DNA from: Nitzschia sp. pyKryTriq1
Lineage: Eukaryota > Bacillariophyta > Bacillariophyceae > Bacillariales > Bacillariaceae
DNA: 64,000 nt
Assembly (NCBI GenBank): GCA_956465555.1
Contig: OY101120.1
Coordinates: 496,001-560,000 of the forward strand
Direction: 5' to 3'
Below are positions 11,801-23,201 of the stretch, piece after piece. Position 1 is the stretch's first letter; the number at the start of each line of letters is the position of its first letter. The position numbers and the translations under genes are program-made. The notes below the pieces were generated by a model, which was given only the letters and a program-made list of their open reading frames with translations, made no database searches and had not been told where the DNA came from.

Positions 11801-14800
11801 AGGCGCTCCTCGATCTCGAACTGCATATTCGTCATCGAGAGTGGACTCTCCAAGAACGCAGAAACGGCAGTGGAACGAAACCAAGCACATTCGTCCGCAT
11901 CGTCTTCGTTGAGCAACTCGAGGATCCAGTGCATAGAAACGACGGAACGGATCGAGTCACCACCGGATTCTAGCTGAATCTGGAAATGAGACAAAGTCCA
12001 TAGGAAAGCTTTCCGACAAAACTCAAGGATATCATCGTTGGTAGCTGCGATATATTTTCGAAATACAGCCATAGACTTCTGATAACGCTGGAACAGACCC
12101 GCGTTCGCAGTGTCTCCTCGACGAGCTTCGAGGTAACAGGAAAAATGAGAGATGACCGCCGCCAATAGCTGACAGCAGGCTTGGCCCTTTCCATCGCCAT
12201 TCCAGGTAGGTGATTCGAGCTCCTTGACAGCATCATCAGCTAGCCTGATAGCTTCATCAATACTCCTTTCGCCATGGTCGTCGGCCATCCTGGAAAAGTC
12301 CACTTTCGATTGGGTCAGAGAAGTCGATACGACCACTTTGACCAAAACTGGGAGCAAATCGGGACTCGATTTCAACGACAACTGTGGAATGAGTTCGGAT
12401 TCTAGATACTGGGCCATGGCGTGACAATCTTCAGCTTGCCACGGCACTTGCAGCGATGAGGAGGAGGAGGAGGAGGACTCATGAGGGAGCGCTCCTGGCA
12501 TTGATGTGCCCAGTTCCGCCATAACATCGACATAGAGCAAAAACGAACCCAGTAGCCACGCCCGTGGCTCCTCTTTTGGTTGCTGCCACTGTAGTACCGT
12601 CGGAAGAAGCGAGGCCACCGAAGAACAAGCCTCCTGTATATCGTCTAGCGACTGGAGAGGTATACCAGCAGTTACAAAAGCCTCCCAAGCATGCTGGTCC
12701 TCTTTGATGGATGGTGATTCGGCGTTGCTTTGCTCATTCTTCGCTAGCTGCTGCGTGAGAGCAATCAGACGCCGAATCGACGACCGTGCAAGTGCCGTGG
12801 GTTGGTATTCGGTGGAAATGGGAGAGAAGACATTCTTGCAGCGGGCTGCCAAAAAGTGCACGAAATCGATTGCCTTCCACTCCAATAGATCGTCGCAGGC
12901 ATAACAGGTGGGAAGTTCCTGGGCGATGACGCACCCCAACACGACCATTGCCTGGTGACAGAGTCCCGAGGCTTGCAAGGCGTTGGCGAGATGTGCCAGT
13001 CGAGCAGATAATTGATAGTCCGATTGGCTGCTCTTTTGGGAGAGATATTGGTACATGGGTATGGAATAGAGCGTGGGATAAATGGAGGCCCGCGTCCTGG
13101 TCCTGTCGGTTCGTTGTCTCGCCACCAGAGCAATTGATTTCGCACATTTCTCCAGCAGTCCTGGAGACAATGGGTCTTCCATGAAAAAGATTCGATGCAT
13201 AGTTTGGATGGTTTCATCGGCAAGGCTCTGATATTCCCCTTCCTGTGCTGCATGATCGTCCTGACATGACGATTCTTCGCTCAGTCGCTCAAAGGCAGCC
13301 AACGGACGAATATAGCACTCCAGCGCAAGCTCGAACATGGAATTCACTTTGGATTTGTCCTTGCAACTTTTTGACATGGCGAGTGCCAAGGGCCCAACAC
13401 ATCTACTCAGTACCATCGATATGATTTTAAGCGGTTTCTGCCGATTGGATGATGATTCTTGACAATTGTTGGTGCTGCTGTTGTTATTCTTCAACGCATG
13501 AAATATCGTTCGGTGGAGCGATATGGTCGACAGTAGCTTGAAGTATCGATTCTGTGTATCCTCTGATAATGATTGCCATCGAGGGAGCACCCACGACGAT
13601 TCAAAAGCAGCTACCAAATCCCAAACATAATCATCCGGGGAAAGATCACCATCATCGTCATCCTGGGCGGAGTGGCACGACATTTCCAGTATTTGTTGGC
13701 ACCCCGAAAGTACATGTTTTGATTGAATTCCCAACAGAGCTGCCGACAAGACGAGCGCACCGATATGTTGTTCGTCGTCCTTCCTTCTTAATATTGGCAA
13801 CTCCCAGCACCTTTCAGTAGTATTGTGTAGTTTTGGTGGGATACCGCAATGCAAGCCTCGGTAGACACAGTATTCGATAAAGGATATACTCGTAGCGGCA
13901 GAATGAGTAGTAGTACCGGTACTGGAAAAGCGATCCAACTGGGACCCAACTGTGGCATGAAACTTTCCCAGTGCGGTATCGATGGGCACGGGCAATACTA
14001 CTTCGGTCAGTTCTTGTTGTTGAATGTAGACACTTGCCGCCTTCCAAGCATAGCTACAAGCCGAATCCCAGCACTGCGATTCTTGAACGAGCGCTATTCC
14101 CTCCGACGTATTCACGGGTGGCAGTAACATTTCAATCGCATGTCGTCGCAACTCCAGACAAGAATCTTCCATCTTTTGTTTGCTGCTGTTGTTGCTGTTG
14201 TTGGAGGATGACGAGAATAGGGCAGAAGATCCTTTGAGTTTTGCCGCAAAATCCCAGAGCAACCGATGCGATGCTTTGCAGTGTGCTGGAAAGTCTTTCG
14301 TGCATTCTTCGTCCTTCGAGTGGTCGGCAATGAAGGTGAGCCAGGGAGTGTAGCAAGTGTGTAGTAGCCGAAGTACGGAATCCAGCAGTGCTTGGTGCAA
14401 GGAAGAAGAAGATGATGATGCCGAGGATAATAGGACCGGTTGTTGTTGATGTTGTTGTTGGAACACTAAGCGTGCTAGATCCCCGTATCTGGCGGCCGCT
14501 GCTTCGAGTCGGGCCATCATCATCGTCATAGTGGTGGACCGTCCCATTTCCGAGGATTCGTTTTTGGCCGCAATACTTGTACGTGTGTGCTGCTGCTTCC
14601 ACCACCATAGTTGAAGCAAAGCTGCCGAGGCACAGGAGAGGCAAGACTTCAATGCAATTGTCGCAACTTGTCTCAATGTCATGGTTCCAGAAGCAGAAGC
14701 AGAAGCAGCAGTAGCAGCAGTTTGGGTGGTGGTGGTGCGCTGCCAGGAAGGTACCGCTACCGCCACTCCCTCGAACGAGGTCGACGTTTCACTATTACCA

Positions 14801-15807
14801 GTACCGGTGCTTCTACTGCTTGACCGAAATCGAACGATTCGCTTCTCCTCGTCTGATGTTGTTGACGATGTACACGAGTACTGCAACAGCAAGCTCTGTA
14901 GAGCTTCAAAGCCAGCCATCGCAATCATTCCCAATTTCCAACTGTCCTCATCATCATTCTTATTGTTGGTGGAATCCTGTTGTTGTTGTTGTTGTTGTTG
15001 CAGAAACTTTTCACTTGCCGTCGTAATCAAGTGATAGAGTAACCGGATGCATGTTTCTATCCGAGTGACATCATTCTTGGAGGAGGAGGATGATTCTTCG
15101 CCGCGACAAGAATCCTGCAGTGCCACCACCGCCCGTAAATTATGGACCGCAATCAGCAGCAGTGGTGCTACTAGCAGCTGCAGCGAGGTGCTACTGCTAC
15201 TGCTACTGCCACTACCGGTGGTAGTATTGCTAGAAGTAGTAGTAGTAGTAGTGGCTTGTTTGATGAGTTTTCGAGATTGACTCAGTAGTGCGGCGGAGTG
15301 TTCTTGGACATGCCACAGCCCCGTGGCGGATTGAGGAAATAAGGAGCATCGAATCACGCTTTCATCGAGGTTGGGGTGTTCTTGAAACAGCGACAACATC
15401 CCTAATGAGCTGCTGGTATCGCTGCTACTATTGCTGCTGGTAACGGAAGAAAGCGCACTTCGGAATTCCAGGACCGTCTCGGAGAGAACAGCCGTAGCAG
15501 AGGATGATGATGCTGATGCTGGTTCGTCCATGGTGATGGTTTTGTCCCGACCGGCCTTGAGAAAGATGACATCGTCATCGTCGAGGAGTAAATCCGAAGC
15601 CGCATTAGCATTAGAACCATTGCGGCTGTGACTGTGACTGTGACTTTGGCTGTGACTATTGTTTTCCTTGTTGTCTACGAGTACCCGTGCCTGTACCGGT
15701 ACCGAAACTGCTGGCGTCGCTTTGGGTGATACCACCGGTACTTTGCGTCGCCTTCGATGGGGAGTCTTGGAGGAGGATGCTTTGCTTGCGGGTGTTGCAA
15801 AGGACAT
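8837..15807 (-). CDS. ESP1: Separase (C50 cysteine protease)
   Basis: Two exons on the minus strand, 15807-11076 and 10995-8837, 2296 residues. Splicing at the 80-nt intron joins the frames at SAGDLVYG. The C-terminal caspase-like domain has the catalytic His in MYFGHGG (H2153) and Cys in ILMGCSSGR (C2189), followed by GNLWDVTDHDID and the closing ACKLRFIVGCAPVCYGIP, all typical of separase, which cleaves cohesin at anaphase. The length matches animal and plant separases. The large N-terminal region is helical-repeat-like but full of Ser, Gln and Asn runs encoded by trinucleotide repeats. A SAP-like segment (LKERLRDEYGFPDSKF, about 1983-2020) precedes the protease domain, which I do not know from other separases. 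No securin or cohesin gene is nearby. Confidence 0.93.
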
Positions 15808-16274
15808 TATATTATGCTGTGATTATACCGGTAGCGGAAGGAAGATGAAGTGTGGCGTCGCCGTTGTATTGTTGATGTTGTTGTTCTTGAGAGGGGTCAG
15901 TCGGTTCATCATCATTGTCGATGCGAGCGAGGCGAGGACGACGCAAGAAGGATGATGATTGATTTTCCTTCTACGCTAGATTCCACGTAGCAATCGTACT
16001 GCGCGCCATTATTTTTGAACTGGAGTTTGAGTCGACAGGGTCAAAGCGCCTGACTGCGCGACTGTTCGTCAGCGGACAGGTAATCAAGACTAACTAGTCT
16101 AATCGAACTGGGATCATTATTTTTTTCGAGTAGTCTAGTAGTAGTTCCGGTTTGCTATCATATTCCTTGTTGTAGAATAGGGGACAAATGTTCCTACCAG
16201 TCTGTTGTAGTAGTAGTGACATTATCGTCAAGCGAGATTGTGCCAATCATCATCATCGTCATCCTCCTTAAAGC
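15808..16274. other. Intergenic upstream of separase
   Basis: Presumed separase promoter and 5' leader, ending where arm B of the inverted duplication begins. ATC/CAT-rich and CTAG-containing patches are present; no gene or clear factor-binding site was recognised. Confidence 0.5.
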
Positions 16275-19200
16275 CCGATCCAAGTTTCAGTTCGTAGAGC
16301 GAGAATAGTGGAATGAATCACTGGTGGGTGGTGGTGTGGCTATCTATGATTCCTTTGCGTCCTGTTTTCGCGGATGAAACCATTGCGAGGCATTCAAGAT
16401 TCGTGTCAAGACCACCACCACAAGAGCCACAAAGGTGCCCAACCAACTGATCCACCAACTGTCGGAAGGCATGGACAAGAACAAAACGGACAAGACCCAT
16501 AGAACCAGTTGCATTGGAGTTCCAATGTATATAAAGTCGATGGTCTACTCGTAGGAAGGTAGTAAGAAAAAGAAGGGGAGAGGAAACGAACGAATGAGCG
16601 AATGGGAGGGTTAGAAACTTTTGGAATAAACCCGATAGGAGCGTCTATACCGGAATCATCGTCCCCCGTTGTTCGTACCTTGTAACCACCAGGACCGTAG
16701 ATGAGAAGATTCGTTCTGTATTGGTAGAAACAAAATACACGTAGGAATGAAACGAGTGAGAATTGGAATAGAAAACAAGGTTCGCAATCAATCAATCGGT
16801 GCCAACGTACGTGTAGCCAAATGGAGACATGAAGCTGGCCGAGGCACCCAGCATGACGCAATAACTCATGATGAGTCGATCCACACCAGCCTGTTCTGCC
16901 GCATCCAGTGCCACAGGGAAGATCAGGGCTGCGGCGGCGTTATTGGTCACGATATTACTAATCAAGAAGGTCGCAAGATAAACCGCTCCGAGCAGTCCAG
17001 CATCTGCAAAATTGAATATCAAAGCCTGTCAGTGCAAACGCTCTGGAACAAAGCAATGCCGCGGTAAATGTACCGCTGTTGAGCTGCTGTGCTTTTGATA
17101 GTCCTATTCGTACTCACCTCCCATACCAACTGCTTCGCCAATGTCTACCATAAAGCCGGCCACGCCTCCCGCGACTCCAGAGTTTACCAGTGCAAGTCCT
17201 ATTGCAAAAGCGGTTGCGACCGTCATATATACGTCCCATTTCACAGCATCCCTCGCCTCTTGTTCCGAGAGAATGCCGATGCATACCATGAGAATCGCAG
17301 CAATTAGAGCGCAAATGAGGAGCGAGGTGACGCCTGCCGTATAGACTGCCAACATGGCAACCGTAAGAAAAAGGGCAGGAATCAACAACTTTAGGCGTGG
17401 GGGCGCCGAATCTTTCACCTCTGCAAGCAAGGCAAATGACCTGTCATTGTCGACACTTTTCTTGATAAACGACGGTCCAGCCTCCAGTAGAAGAACATCA
17501 CCAGCCTGGAGCTTGATTTTACCCGGATGCTCATGGATACGCTTGCCGTCACGATGCACGGCGATAACAGCCGCACCAAACCTTGTCCGGAAACGAATCT
17601 CTTTCACGGTCTTTCCAACCAAAGGACCTCTTTGGGCAATCACGGCCTCCACAAGACGTCGATCATGCACCTTCTCGTTGATCTTTGCAACCTCTTCACT
17701 CTCATAAGATATCAATCCAGGAATTTTTCTCAAGTCGCCTACTGCAGAAGCCGATCCTGCAAACCACAATACATCACCTTCCTCCAGAGGGGTATCGGGA
17801 GATATGGTGGAAAAGATCCGCTCCGCAGTTCGCAATGAGGCAACTTCACTCAAAGAATCAGATGAGATGCGATTCTTGCTTGGACTTGCAACGACGGTAA
17901 CCTTTGGTTTCTTTTCATCATTTGTCTGCCGCGTGGTTGCTGGCCGATCAATGCTCACCAGGAAAACTCCTGGGAGCTTGTCGAGTCCAACCTCGGCCAC
18001 TGTCCTCTTGGCTAGCTTGGATTTGGGTGCCACCTCCATTGCTGCCAAGAACTCTCGAGTGCCGCCCCCTTCAGCGATCGCCCTTTCTTCATTCAAGAAA
18101 ACAACCTGAAGGTCCCTCCAGGCCTCTTCTTCGTTGTTGACCTCCTCCATGGAAGAAACCATGTCAGCTAGCATCGTTTCATCTTTTACAGGTACATTGT
18201 CACAACCCAACTCAGCGCCAAAAAAGAACCCGACGTCGTCCGAGTCATTGTTATTGATCTCCTGTTTGTTCTTGGATTTTGCCTTTGCTAGTTCGTCGTC
18301 AAATAAGACTTCGCTCTTATCAGTGCTCGATCTGCTGACCGATTTTGCGAATTTATTCACAAGTGATCCTACTGAGCTCGTCCTTGACAACGACGCGGCA
18401 TCCTTGACTTCAAAAGCGCGCTTGTAAAAATCAGCGGGAGGTACTTTGAGCAAAGGAGAATCTTCGGCAACCTGCAACACGAGAACATCTCCTGGACCAA
18501 AGACCACACTTGAGATGGCTACATTCTTCCCGCCCTTTTGAATAGCGACAATTGCAGCTCTATAGGCTTTCCGGAAATCCACTTCCGAGGCAGGTTTGCC
18601 GATTAGGGACGACGTCTTGTTCACGACGGCACGCATGACACGCAGTCCTCTCTCTTTTATTGCTTGGCTCCCAGAGTCGACTTCCAACAAGGCCTAAGAT
18701 TTTCAATACGATATGAGAAAGCGGGTCGATGCAACATATATGTAGGAGAAGACAGAGCGCAAACCCTTGCATTCACTCACGTTCAAAACGGACCAGATTT
18801 CCTCCAGATCCGGCAAATCAGTATCGGCCCTCTCACAACGCCAAATAGAAATGGAGCTGGCACCAACAACCGACGCCTCGTTGTGGCGAATGTTCAGATT
18901 TAACCTTGCGAGTCCCCTTGAAATATCGAGCAGCAGCCCAGGTCGATCGCGGGTGTCTACTCCCACGATAACGAAATCGTGTTCGGAGGTGACAACCACT
19001 TTGTGGGCCCGAGTCGCCTGTGCACCCTTTCGTGGTGTCGAAAAGGCTCGATTTTCATCGGCCGTTGGCTCATCCCGGCCCACGCCTCGAATTGTATCTG
19101 GTTTATTAGCAGTTTTTAGAATGAAAGGGTGTCAGAGCAATGCTAGAATGAAACCCATCGACTGTAATGCCTCCATGAATCGGACCGACTCACCAGTCAT

Positions 19201-20458
19201 TCTTGTAATCGATCGCGATCGCTCGGCTTCATCCGCATTCATCAGTGACTCTTTGGTGACACCAACTTCTTCCATAGGAACTGTCTCATCACCCTCACAA
19301 ACGGGATAGAGATGTCTCTTCTTCTCGCTGAACATCTCAGAATCATTCATGATTAAGGCCGATGGTACGTCCTGCTCGTCCATTGTTGTTTCCTTAGTGG
19401 ATGCGGATCTTATGTTATCCGAAATTTCATTCGTTAGCACTTCCATACCATGCTCTTCACAAAACTCCCCGAATCCTTCAACCAAGCCCGTAAAGTAGAG
19501 AATATCTCCGACATTGAGGACGAAATCTTGCCCAACGGCACGATGGACGTTCCCGGTAGCCGCGCGATGGACACTGACCAAGAAGATTCCACCTGTATCA
19601 CGCAATCCGGAACGCTTGACGGATCTTCCTGCAGCTGGGGACCACGGGGCCAGCCTAGCTCCCAAAAGAATATCCTCTTGGCTGTCAAAAGGCATGGTTC
19701 CCCGGTTGGAGTTATTTTGGCGACTTCCGCCCGGTAACAAGAACGGGGACGCCAAAAGCAAATAACAGATACCCGCAATAGCAATAGGGACGCCGTATAC
19801 ACCCAGATCAAACAAGCCAATGTTCATTTCCGGGTCGTTGGGATAACGTTCATCGAGCAAGCCCACGACGACAAGATTCGTGGAGGTTCCGATCAAAGTA
19901 CACGTTCCACCCAGAATAGTCGCGAATGATAGTGGAATCAAGAGTTGCTGAGCCGAGATATTGATGTTCTTGGCCCATTTTTGCACGATTGGGATCATGA
20001 CAGCGACCACAGGCGTGTTATTTAGAAACGCACTGACAATTGAGACTGGTATCATGAGTCTCAACTGAGCGCTCGCAGCTGTCTTAGGCCTGCCCAGCAG
20101 CTTACCCATGTACCAATCCAAGGCGCCAGTTTTAGAAATTCCCTCAGCCACCACAAACAGCGTCAGTATAGTTATGAGTCCTTCATTGCTGAAACCCGAC
20201 AGCCCTTCGCTGATGGTGATAATACCGGCCGCCATATAGGCCGTCACCGCCACTATCATGACGGAGTCTGCCCCAAAACGGTCCGAGAGCAGCGCTGCAA
20301 ACATGAAAAACAGCACAACACAGGTGTAAATCACCTCCCAGAGTACAACCTCTTCGTCGCCCCCGCCACCTCCATCTTCCAGCAGCCGAAATGGACGACG
20401 ACAAGGGCAGGTGTCCACTGTGGTAGTAGTTTGGGAGAGATCCCAGGTCTCTGAAGAA
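16275..20458 (-). repeat. Arm B of the large inverted duplication
   Basis: Reverse-complement match of 1744-5976. Exons 2, 4 and 5 have identical lengths in both arms (317, 193 and 37 nt). The first intron is 96 nt in both, although each copy has its own single-base differences inside it. The long intron before exon 4 is also clearly alignable. Confidence 0.9.
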
Positions 20459-20469
20459 ACAACAGACAT
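16344..20469 (-). CDS. SLC13-type anion transporter with RCK_C repeats and an ACT domain (copy B)
   Basis: Six exons on the minus strand: 20469-19194, 19097-18781, 18693-17118, 17003-16811, 16715-16679, 16544-16344, giving 1199 residues. The domain order is that of copy A: SLC13 half with [17 protein letters not shown]-like repeat, ACT domain ([20 protein letters not shown]), three more RCK_C-like repeats, then the second SLC13 half with [13 protein letters not shown] and the spliced [16 protein letters not shown]. Reading through the first intron would hit a stop here, which proves the intron. Differences from copy A cluster in the hydrophilic linkers, in the first five residues (MSVVS against MPDS) and in the C-terminal tail, which ends after PRKQDAKES instead of the longer tail of copy A. 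Both genes look intact. Confidence 0.9.
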
Positions 20470-21806
20470 TCTTGAAACGATGAGAGCGGTCTCTCGATAT
20501 TATCTCAATATTGTGAAATAGTGGTACTTTGACGTTGATGGACGCAAGTTTCCCCGCTTGCCATTACAATCAGTTTACACTGTTCGGATTTCCTGCTTCT
20601 ATGTTTTCCGATCTCTCGGATACGTTGCGTGTTGTTTACGTTGCGTGTTGCCTCATCATTATGCACGTTGTTTGGCCTTGACGTTGTTCTCGATCGTGTT
20701 TCAAAAAATACTTATACCAACGGTGGTGTTAGTTTGTCAACAAAGCAATCAAGAAGCTTTTCATTCAACTCCGCCGGTCTTTGCTTTTTATTGGAGCTTT
20801 TGCCGCATCTTTTTTTATTTTTTGGTTTCCTGCCACAGACAGACCAAACGCATATTACTGTGATCAGTAATATGACTGCGCGTGACGTCACACAGTGTCT
20901 ACGTGGCACACCCTCGCCACTTCAAAGATCCAAAATCATCATCCACAGGTCAATAAGAAACACTCTGCTCTTGCCTTCAACTACGTGCAATGGAATGTTG
21001 CAGTGGGTGTTGCATCAGTGTCATGGATCGGGACGAAACATAATATTGCGGATGCGTTCACGAAGAAATTGCCCAAAAAAATACTAGTACGAGAACATCG
21101 CTTTGGGAGTTAGACATATTAATTGATATATCATATCTTGTTTCATCTATACGGACTCTCACAATGTTATTGCAAGAGTCCAAGGGGACCAAACGAATAT
21201 TACTGTGATCAGTAATATGACTGCGCGTGACGTCACACAGTGCTGTCTACGTGGTACACCTTCGCCACTTCTTCAAAAATCTAGTAAAATCGTCATCCAC
21301 ATGTTGTCAAGTAGTTAGTGATAGATACAACAATAGACACAGTTATTGTTTACATCCTTCTTTCCATCTTTGACCTTCCTTTCACCCTAGTGCATGTAAG
21401 TAGATCGGTATCACCACTATTTTCATACAGTAGGAGACCGGACCGACGGACGGACAATCAAATCGACACTGTCCATCTGTCGGACGCAGAATAGTTTGTT
21501 TGAGTTGTTACGAGTGTGCTCTACCTGGTACCTGGTACCGGTACGGAGCAGTGTACGTATGGGCAGAGCAGAGTTAGTTGTTGTCGACCGCGCGCGCACA
21601 AAACCACTCACACCAACCCAGACCAACCCACTCCTGAAACAATGCGCCGACCATCGACTATACTGGGCCATGGAGATCCAATAAAAAATCATCCATTTTT
21701 CATCCCCCACCAGCCCAACAGGCGGCCGATAACGTTTCATTTGTTACTGTCTGCCCATCAGATACACAATTTTCGTACTTGTCGTTCATCATCGTCACAT
21801 TTTAAC
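20470..21806. other. Intergenic with a copia fossil
   Basis: Upstream region of SLC13 copy B, then a copia-type fossil (20842-21303), then the promoter side of the DUF179 gene with GGTACCTGGTACCGGTAC near 21525. No other gene is supported. Confidence 0.55.
20842..21303 (+). mobile_element. Copia-like LTR retroelement fossil: pol end between two LTR-like repeats
   Basis: Two direct repeats of about 110 bp (20842-20950 and 21187-21303) flank a short piece whose translation resembles the C-terminal end of copia pol (HNIADAFTKKLP near 21036-21075). The second repeat is preceded by a purine-rich stretch (AAGAGTCCAAGGGG) placed as a polypurine tract would be. Each repeat starts with a palindrome (ATATTACTG ... 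CAGTAATAT) and contains TGACGTCA. Most of the element is missing. The two repeats are still similar, so the remnant is not extremely old. Confidence 0.7.
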
Positions 21807-22973
21807 ATGATGGTATCAAGAAGTGTCGTCCCGATGCTGCTGGCTATCGCCATGATCTTATTGGTGGATTCGACACGTGCCTTTGGCTCCATGAAGATGT
21901 CTCGCATTATTATTTGTCAATCCCTGTCGCCGGCTCACCAAATACAAGGTCAATCATCGTCGTTTGCGCGGACGCGTCCTCTTTATTCCTTCTATGGTGA
22001 CTTTGAGAACTTTCAGGGTGGAGACGAAGAGGAAGACGACGACGAAGATGATGACGATGACGACGACTATGAAGAAATGGACGAAAAATCCATTGCAGAC
22101 TTTCGTTCAAAGATGGGAAGTATCTTTGGCGATGCCCCAGCCACAGAAGAAGAGGGAATTTCATCTGTTGACGAGCTAATCAACTTTGCTAGAAGTCAAA
22201 GTGGTGCCGCTGAAAAGCCAATAGTAGACTGGGCTAAACCTGCAGAGACAGTCAAGCCTGGCGTAGTTCTGGTGGCAAATCCTGACAAATTCTGCAGCAC
22301 CGGTACCGGAATATTAGCATCGGGACCAAGTCCGTCGTTGCTTGCGAAATTTGGCTTAACAAGGCCTCCTCCAAAAGACTTGGGACCTGATCGTCAAGCT
22401 GACTTACTTCCAGTACTTGTCCTTGTTGATCGGGAGGAGAAACGAGGTTGTAGAGGTGTGCTGCTGAATCGAAGAACAGGTTACCTCCTGGGCGATCTAG
22501 AACAGCCCCCTCCAGCATTAGGTGAACAGACGGCAGCTTTACCTCCCATTCTCGAAAAGTTTTGCATTCAGCCACTTTGGTTTGGTGGGATCGATAACAT
22601 ATCGTCTGGCTTGGACATGTTACATTTATGCCCGACTGTCAAAGACGCTGAAAAACTGACGGAGGATGGTTTGTTCTGGGGTGGTGATCCGGCCCAAGCT
22701 CAAGAGGCAATGGAAGATCCATCACTCGATCGGATCATGTCAGGTTTCGACTTCAAATTTTTCGTGCAAAGTACTATCTGGTCCACGAAGGACCTCGATA
22801 GAGAAATCAAAGAGGGTATCTGGTTCCCCGCATCAGTTTCGAAAGAAGTCCTTTTCAAAAGTCGAGATCGAATGGGTACTCAAAAAGCAAAACCACTATG
22901 GACGGAGATAATGGAGTTGATGGGTGGTGAGTACCAGCAAATCAAAGACAAGTTTTACGAGGAAGACTCTTGA
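21807..22973 (+). CDS. AlgH/YqgE-like DUF179 protein, probably plastid-targeted
   Basis: Single exon, 388 residues from the tandem ATGs at 21807. The C-terminal two thirds match the DUF179 (UPF0301, AlgH/YqgE) fold: VKPGVVLVANPDKF, the core GVLLNRRTGYLLGDL, PLWFGGIDN, and GLFWGGDPAQAQ. Function of the family is unresolved; bacterial members are of uncertain role and plants have chloroplast members. The first 30 residues form a hydrophobic signal peptide ending in STRAF-GS, an ASAFAP-type junction, so import into the complex plastid is likely (inference). Between leader and domain is a run of Glu and Asp (residues about 77-95) encoded by GAC/GAA/GAT repeats. The frame stays open further upstream, but the leader supports this start. 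Confidence 0.87.
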   Translation: MMVSRSVVPMLLAIAMILLVDSTRAFGSMKMSRIIICQSLSPAHQIQGQSSSFARTRPLYSFYGDFENFQGGDEEEDDDEDDDDDDDYEEMDEKSIADFRSKMGSIFGDAPATEEEGISSVDELINFARSQSGAAEKPIVDWAKPAETVKPGVVLVANPDKFCSTGTGILASGPSPSLLAKFGLTRPPPKDLGPDRQADLLPVLVLVDREEKRGCRGVLLNRRTGYLLGDLEQPPPALGEQTAALPPILEKFCIQPLWFGGIDNISSGLDMLHLCPTVKDAEKLTEDGLFWGGDPAQAQEAMEDPSLDRIMSGFDFKFFVQSTIWSTKDLDREIKEGIWFPASVSKEVLFKSRDRMGTQKAKPLWTEIMELMGGEYQQIKDKFYEEDS

Positions 22974-23201
22974 TAGTGTTCTGGATTCGAGTAGTACTCC
23001 TACACAACAAGAACACCGCAGCCACACTGATTCATGTCTGTTTCATAGAATTACCTAGATAACGTGGCCGTTGAAAACAACGATTTCATTCTAGAATGCG
23101 CCCCTCTGAAACCCGGTTCATCTTTAGAAATAGTTATATAGTTCATGTATTCTGCGATAATGTTCTTTACAACGTAACGAAGTCTCCAAAAGTTGGCAGT
23201 A

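Noticed and set aside
14400-15290. CRISPR-like or tandem array of short repeats
   Set aside because: These are coding triplet repeats for Ser, Gln and Thr inside separase without spacers.
18767-19309. 180-residue frame antisense to SLC13 copy B, mirrored in copy A
   Set aside because: It exists in both copies only because the genes are duplicates; no protein features were seen.
1736-20469. Terminal inverted repeats of one giant transposon
   Set aside because: The arms are host transporter genes with introns, the enclosed genes are housekeeping, and no transposase or target duplication was seen; duplication plus inversion explains it better.
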